A DNA stretch of 7,922 nt from NCBI GenBank assembly GCA_036001225.1, contig DASYUM010000276.1, positions 1-7,922 of the forward strand, written 5' to 3'. This DNA is from DASYUM01 sp036001225. GTDB taxonomy: Bacteria > Methylomirabilota > Methylomirabilia > Rokubacteriales > DASRDR01. How positions within the stretch are numbered: position 1 is the stretch's first letter; each line of letters opens with the position of its first letter. Both the position numbers and the translations under genes were made by a program. Below, one piece after another: positions 4,940 through 7,922 of this stretch. The notes beneath the pieces are model-generated. The model was not told the DNA's origin. It saw nothing but the letters and a program-made list of their open reading frames with translations, and searched no databases.

Positions 4940-6385
4940 ATGGAGACGGTCGAGGCGGCGCTCAAACGGCTCTTCGAGGGCCGGTTCGCGGAACCGGTCC
5001 GGGCGGTCGCCCCGCTCAAGAGCGACGGATCGGCCCGCCGGCTCTTCCGGTTGTCGGGCGAGACCAGCTCCGCCATCGGGGTGCACGGGCCGGACGCCCG
5101 CGAAAACCGGGCCTTCCTGGCTTTTTCCCGGCAGTTCCGGACCGTCGGCTTGTCCGTCCCTGAAATCTATGCCGAAGAGCCGGCCCGCGGCGTCTATCTC
5201 GAGGAGGATCTGGGCGACACCACGCTCTTCGAGTTCCTCTCGGCCAACCGCTCCCGCGACAAGCTGGACCCGCCGGTCGTCGACATCTACCGGCAAACGG
5301 TCCGCGTCCTGCCGCGGTTCCAGATCGTCGCCCACCGGGCTCTGGACTACGGTCTGTGTCATCCCCGCTCGAGCTTCGACCGCCAGTCCATGATGTGGGA
5401 CCTCAATTATTTCAAGTACTACTTCCTTCGGCTCGCCAAGGTCCCGTTCAACGAACAGGCCCTCGAGGACGACTTCCAGCGATTCACCGAGTTCCTGCTG
5501 GAGGCGCCCGGCGACTACTTTCTCTACCGGGACTTTCAGTCGCGCAACGTCATGGTCAGAGGCGGCCGCCCCTGGTTCATCGACTACCAGGGAGGCCGCC
5601 GCGGCGCCCTCCAGTACGACATCGCCTCGCTCCTCTTCGACGCGAAAGCGGACCTGCCGTTCGACCTCCGGCAAGAGCTGCTCGGCCTTTACCTCGAGAC
5701 CGCCGGCGCCCTCGCCCCGCTGGATCGCCAGGCCTTCCTCACGTATTACCCGGCCTTCGTCCTTATCCGAATCATGCAGGCGCTCGGCGCCTACGGGTTG
5801 CGGGGGTTCTACGAGGGCAAGAGTCATTTCCTCCAGAGCATCCCGTACGCGATTCGAAACCTGGAGTACCTCGTGCGCACCACCGAGCTGCCGGTCGAGC
5901 TGCCCGAGCTCAGCGCCGTCTTCAAGCGCCTCGTCGCGGCCTCCACCCTGCGGAAGTTCGGGGACGCCTCCCTCAAGCTCACGGTCCGGGTGCAGAGTTT
6001 CTCCTACCGCAGCGGGGTGCCGACCGACGAGAAGGGGCACGGCGGGGGCTATGTCTTCGATTGCCGGGCCTTGCCCAACCCGGGCCAGTTCGAGCGCTTT
6101 TCGCGGGTCGATGGCCGCAACCCGGACGTCATCGCCTTCCTGGAGCAGGAGCCCGCGGTCCAGCGGTTCCTGGCGCACGTGTATGGGCTGGTCGATCAGG
6201 CGGTCGAGACCTACCAGAGCCGCAACTTCACGGATCTCCTCGTCGCCTTCGGCTGTACGGGCGGCCATCACCGCTCGATCTACTGCGCCGAGGAGCTCGC
6301 CCGGCACCTGCGCGAGCGATACGACGTCGATGTCGAGGTCCGGCATCTGGAGGCGGAGCGGGCGGACGGGAGCGGGGCGGGGTGA
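4940..6385 (+). CDS. AmgK-like sugar kinase fused to a RapZ C-terminal domain
   Basis: This 481-residue protein has two domains. Residues about 15-340 have the aminoglycoside-phosphotransferase fold, closest to AmgK, which phosphorylates N-acetylmuramate/N-acetylglucosamine at the anomeric position. Visible marks are the nucleotide-loop motif SDGSARRLFRL (28-38), YLEEDLGDTTLFEFL (86-100), the catalytic loop YRDFQSRN (D198, N203; Tyr where His is usual) and the metal-binding FIDYQ (D215). Residues about 346-472 match the RapZ/YvcJ C-terminal domain: SFSYRSGVP (353-361), GYVFDCRALPNP (370-381) and AFGCTGGHHRSIYCAEELA (436-454). The N-terminal P-loop ATPase domain of RapZ is absent. In E. coli this C-terminal domain binds glucosamine-6-phosphate and regulatory RNA. 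The next gene, overlapping by 4 bases, is MurU-like, which supports a cell-wall sugar recycling role. ATG 4940 has no clear Shine-Dalgarno. Substrate and sensing role are inferred. Confidence 0.88.
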   Translation: METVEAALKRLFEGRFAEPVRAVAPLKSDGSARRLFRLSGETSSAIGVHGPDARENRAFLAFSRQFRTVGLSVPEIYAEEPARGVYLEEDLGDTTLFEFLSANRSRDKLDPPVVDIYRQTVRVLPRFQIVAHRALDYGLCHPRSSFDRQSMMWDLNYFKYYFLRLAKVPFNEQALEDDFQRFTEFLLEAPGDYFLYRDFQSRNVMVRGGRPWFIDYQGGRRGALQYDIASLLFDAKADLPFDLRQELLGLYLETAGALAPLDRQAFLTYYPAFVLIRIMQALGAYGLRGFYEGKSHFLQSIPYAIRNLEYLVRTTELPVELPELSAVFKRLVAASTLRKFGDASLKLTVRVQSFSYRSGVPTDEKGHGGGYVFDCRALPNPGQFERFSRVDGRNPDVIAFLEQEPAVQRFLAHVYGLVDQAVETYQSRNFTDLLVAFGCTGGHHRSIYCAEELARHLRERYDVDVEVRHLEAERADGSGAG

Positions 6386-7122
6386 AGGCCATGATCCTCG
6401 CCGCCGGCATCGGCCACCGGTTGCGGCCGCTGACCGACCGCTGTCCCAAAGCGTTGATCGAGGTCGGCGGGATGCCGATGCTCGAGATCGTGATTCGCCG
6501 GCTCATGGCGGCCGGCGTACGGGAAATCGTCGTCAACGTCTTTCACCAGGCTGACCGGATCGCCCGCTTCCTCCAGGAACGAGGGAACTTCGGGCTTCGG
6601 ATCGAGCTTTCTCCGGAGGAGGCATTGCTGGACACCGGAGGCGGGCTCAAGCAGGCGTCCTGGTTCTTCGACGACGACCGTCCGTTCTTCCTCCACAACG
6701 TGGATGTGCTCACCGATATCGACCTGGTCGAGCTGCGGCGCTTCCACGAGACCCATCCCGCCCTCGCCACCCTCGCGGTGCAGACCCGCCAGAGCGCCCG
6801 CGCCCTGCTCTTCGGATCGGACGGCGGCCTCCGGGGCTGGCGCCCGGCCTCCCCGGCGGAAACGCGCTGGGTCGGCGAGCCGGACCACGAGGCGGTGGCG
6901 CTCGCCTTCACCGGCATCCACGTCATTTCGGCCGCGATCTTCGCGAACCTCTCCGAGACCGGGGCGTTCCCCATCCACCGGGCCTACCTGCGCCTGGCCG
7001 CCGAGGGGTGCCGGATTCAGGCCTTCCGCGCGGACGGCCGGTACTGGGCGGACATCGGGACCGAGGCCCAGCTCACCGCCGCCCGCGCCCACGCCGCCGC
7101 GACGGGGCTGGCCCTCAGCTGA
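6382..7122 (+). CDS. murU: MurU-like sugar-1-phosphate nucleotidyltransferase
   Basis: This enzyme transfers a nucleotide (probably UMP from UTP) onto a sugar-1-phosphate, in the MurU route N-acetylmuramate-1-phosphate to UDP-MurNAc. That route bypasses de novo UDP-MurNAc synthesis and MurA, the fosfomycin target. The 246-residue product is close to characterised MurU in length. Motifs are MKAMILAAGIGHRLRPLTD (1-19, the G-x-G-x-R nucleotide loop), PKALIEVGGMPMLE (22-35, K23), LLDTGGGLKQA (82-92), NVDVLTDIDL (106-115, metal-binding D108; MurU usually has NGDV) and GRYWADIGTEAQL (219-231). GTG 6382 overlaps the kinase stop (GTGA) and gives the canonical MKAMILAAG start; ATG 6391 would trim three residues. 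Identity as a nucleotidyltransferase is firm. MurU specificity rests on the AmgK-like neighbour, and mannose- or glucosamine-type activity is not excluded. Confidence 0.85.
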   Translation: MKAMILAAGIGHRLRPLTDRCPKALIEVGGMPMLEIVIRRLMAAGVREIVVNVFHQADRIARFLQERGNFGLRIELSPEEALLDTGGGLKQASWFFDDDRPFFLHNVDVLTDIDLVELRRFHETHPALATLAVQTRQSARALLFGSDGGLRGWRPASPAETRWVGEPDHEAVALAFTGIHVISAAIFANLSETGAFPIHRAYLRLAAEGCRIQAFRADGRYWADIGTEAQLTAARAHAAATGLALS

Positions 7123-7161
7123 CGCCGGGCGGTCAGCCGCGCGGCGGCGCCACCCTCCGGG

Positions 7162-7922
7162 TCACCGGCGCCGCGGCGGGTGGGCGCGCACGGCGTCCTC
7201 GTTGACCTCGGTGCCCCAGCCGGGGCCGGGCGGCAGGTGGAGGTGCCCGTCGCGGATCGCGGGCGTCACGGTCACCAGCTCGTCGTGCCAGGGCACCACG
7301 TCGGGGTCGTACTCCATGATGCGGAGGTTCGGCACGACCGCCGCGAAGTGGGCGTTCATCATCGTCGCCAGGTGGCCGTAGAAGTTGTGGGGCGCCACGT
7401 TGACCTCGTAGGCGTCGGCCATCGCCGCGATCTTCACCGACTCGGCGACGCCGTTCCAGGGCGTGTCGATGATCGCGACGTCCATCGCCTCCTCCTCGAA
7501 GTACGGGCGGTAGTCACGCCGCCCGAACAGGCACTCGCCGGACGCGACGGGGATCGCCGCCCGCGAGCGGATGTAGCGGAGGGCCTTCGGGCTGCGGGTG
7601 TCGATCTCCACCCAGAAGACGTCGTAGGGCTCGAGGGCCCGGGCGACCTGCAGGAAGCCCTCGGTCTTGAAGTTGAAGTTGAGGTCGACCAGGATGTCCA
7701 CCGCCGGCCCCGCCCCCTGGCGGAAGGCGGCCAGCTGCTCGCGCACGGCGTCGAGGACGTGGCGGTCGGCGTTCAGCTCGGGGAAGCCGGGGCCCGCGCG
7801 GGCGAACCCCGGCGAGTGGAGGTAGGGCGGGCCGCCCGGCGGCGGCTTCAGGACGAAGACGTTGGTCTTGAGCGCGGTATAGCCCTGCCCGCGCACCTCG
7901 CGTCCCAGCTCGACGACGTCGT
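7162..7922 (-). CDS. Mandelate racemase/muconate lactonizing enzyme family protein, 5' end missing
   Basis: This is an enolase-superfamily enzyme, which abstracts a proton next to a carboxylate with Mg2+ help (racemases, cycloisomerases, sugar-acid dehydratases). The frame is open to the window edge; GTG 7896 is internal, as eight more codons (DVVELGRE) precede it. Counting from that GTG: YTALKTNVF (6-14) holds the Lys motif, the metal ligands are D71 (VDLNFNF), E97 (FWVEID) and E121 (ASGECL), and a probable Asp-His dyad is D144 (IIDTPWNG) with H170 (VAPHNFYGHL). About 253 residues are visible of roughly 370-400, so the N-terminal capping domain is outside. It ends with PGWGTEVNEDAVRAH, a common family ending. 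It is convergent with the murU-like gene, 39 bases apart, and probably belongs to a separate catabolic locus. Substrate cannot be assigned. Confidence 0.92.
   Translation of the reverse strand, partial: DVVELGREVRGQGYTALKTNVFVLKPPPGGPPYLHSPGFARAGPGFPELNADRHVLDAVREQLAAFRQGAGPAVDILVDLNFNFKTEGFLQVARALEPYDVFWVEIDTRSPKALRYIRSRAAIPVASGECLFGRRDYRPYFEEEAMDVAIIDTPWNGVAESVKIAAMADAYEVNVAPHNFYGHLATMMNAHFAAVVPNLRIMEYDPDVVPWHDELVTVTPAIRDGHLHLPPGPGWGTEVNEDAVRAHPPRRR

Noticed and set aside
4646..6346. A 566-codon open frame on the minus strand.
   Set aside because: Over 4940-6346 it is the antisense of the kinase-RapZ gene, whose motifs are unmistakable. It has a charged low-complexity composition and no domains. 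Only its last 75-80 residues, beyond the kinase gene, look like real (permease) protein.
7144..7174. An 8-bp inverted repeat (GCGGCGCC/GGCGCCGC) between the convergent murU-like gene and the enolase-family gene as a bidirectional terminator.
   Set aside because: No T-run on either strand, it overlaps the end of the enolase-family gene, and short GC-only arms are expected by chance at this base composition.
1..7922. CRISPR arrays, tRNA/rRNA genes, transposases, attachment sites, toxin-antitoxin or phage-defence genes.
   Set aside because: No direct-repeat arrays, RNA gene sequences, insertion-sequence ends or relevant protein motifs were seen on either strand.

Overview
This is a GC-rich window of densely packed bacterial genes, with GTG starts and 4-base NTGA stop/start overlaps. 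No marker gene is present, so taxonomy is inference. A branched-chain-type amino-acid ABC transporter, a remnant of a NitT/TauT-type permease, an enolase-superfamily enzyme and a fused sugar kinase/RapZ protein together would suit a soil or groundwater bacterium such as Methylomirabilota/Rokubacteria or a delta-/betaproteobacterium. I cannot decide between these from the sequence.

Layout. (1) Positions 1-3234, plus strand, hold the end of a HAAT-type ABC importer operon in the order livG (cut by the window edge), livF, livH, livM. All junctions overlap. The livG/livF junction sits inside a CCCTC/GAGGG-rich palindromic repeat. (2) Positions 3276-3941, plus strand, encode a small two-helix membrane protein of unknown function, whose start region is a 15-bp tandem duplication. 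(3) Positions 3952-4266, minus strand, encode a single-domain PilZ protein (c-di-GMP receptor type), convergent with the previous gene. Its upstream region holds a good sigma-54 (-24/-12) promoter candidate and a short leader ORF that overlaps the pilZ start. (4) Positions 4325-4939 are mostly non-coding: a bulged inverted repeat, an orphan C-terminal piece of an ABC permease (minus strand, 4646 to about 4888), and an AT-rich palindrome. (5) Positions 4940-7122, plus strand, form a two-gene operon. The first gene is an AmgK-like aminoglycoside-phosphotransferase-fold kinase fused to a RapZ C-terminal domain. The second is a MurU-like sugar-1-phosphate nucleotidyltransferase. (6) Positions 7162-7922, minus strand, hold the 3' part of a mandelate racemase/muconate lactonizing enzyme family gene, convergent with the murU-like gene.

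How the genes work together. The liv genes supply both ATPases and both permeases of one importer; its binding protein is not in the window. The kinase and nucleotidyltransferase match the AmgK-MurU anabolic cell-wall sugar recycling route (sugar to sugar-1-phosphate to UDP-sugar). The fused RapZ-C domain, which senses glucosamine-6-phosphate in E. coli RapZ, suggests that amino-sugar status could be read by the same polypeptide that phosphorylates the recycled sugar. That fusion is the most interesting item here, followed by the sigma-54/leader-ORF arrangement at pilZ.
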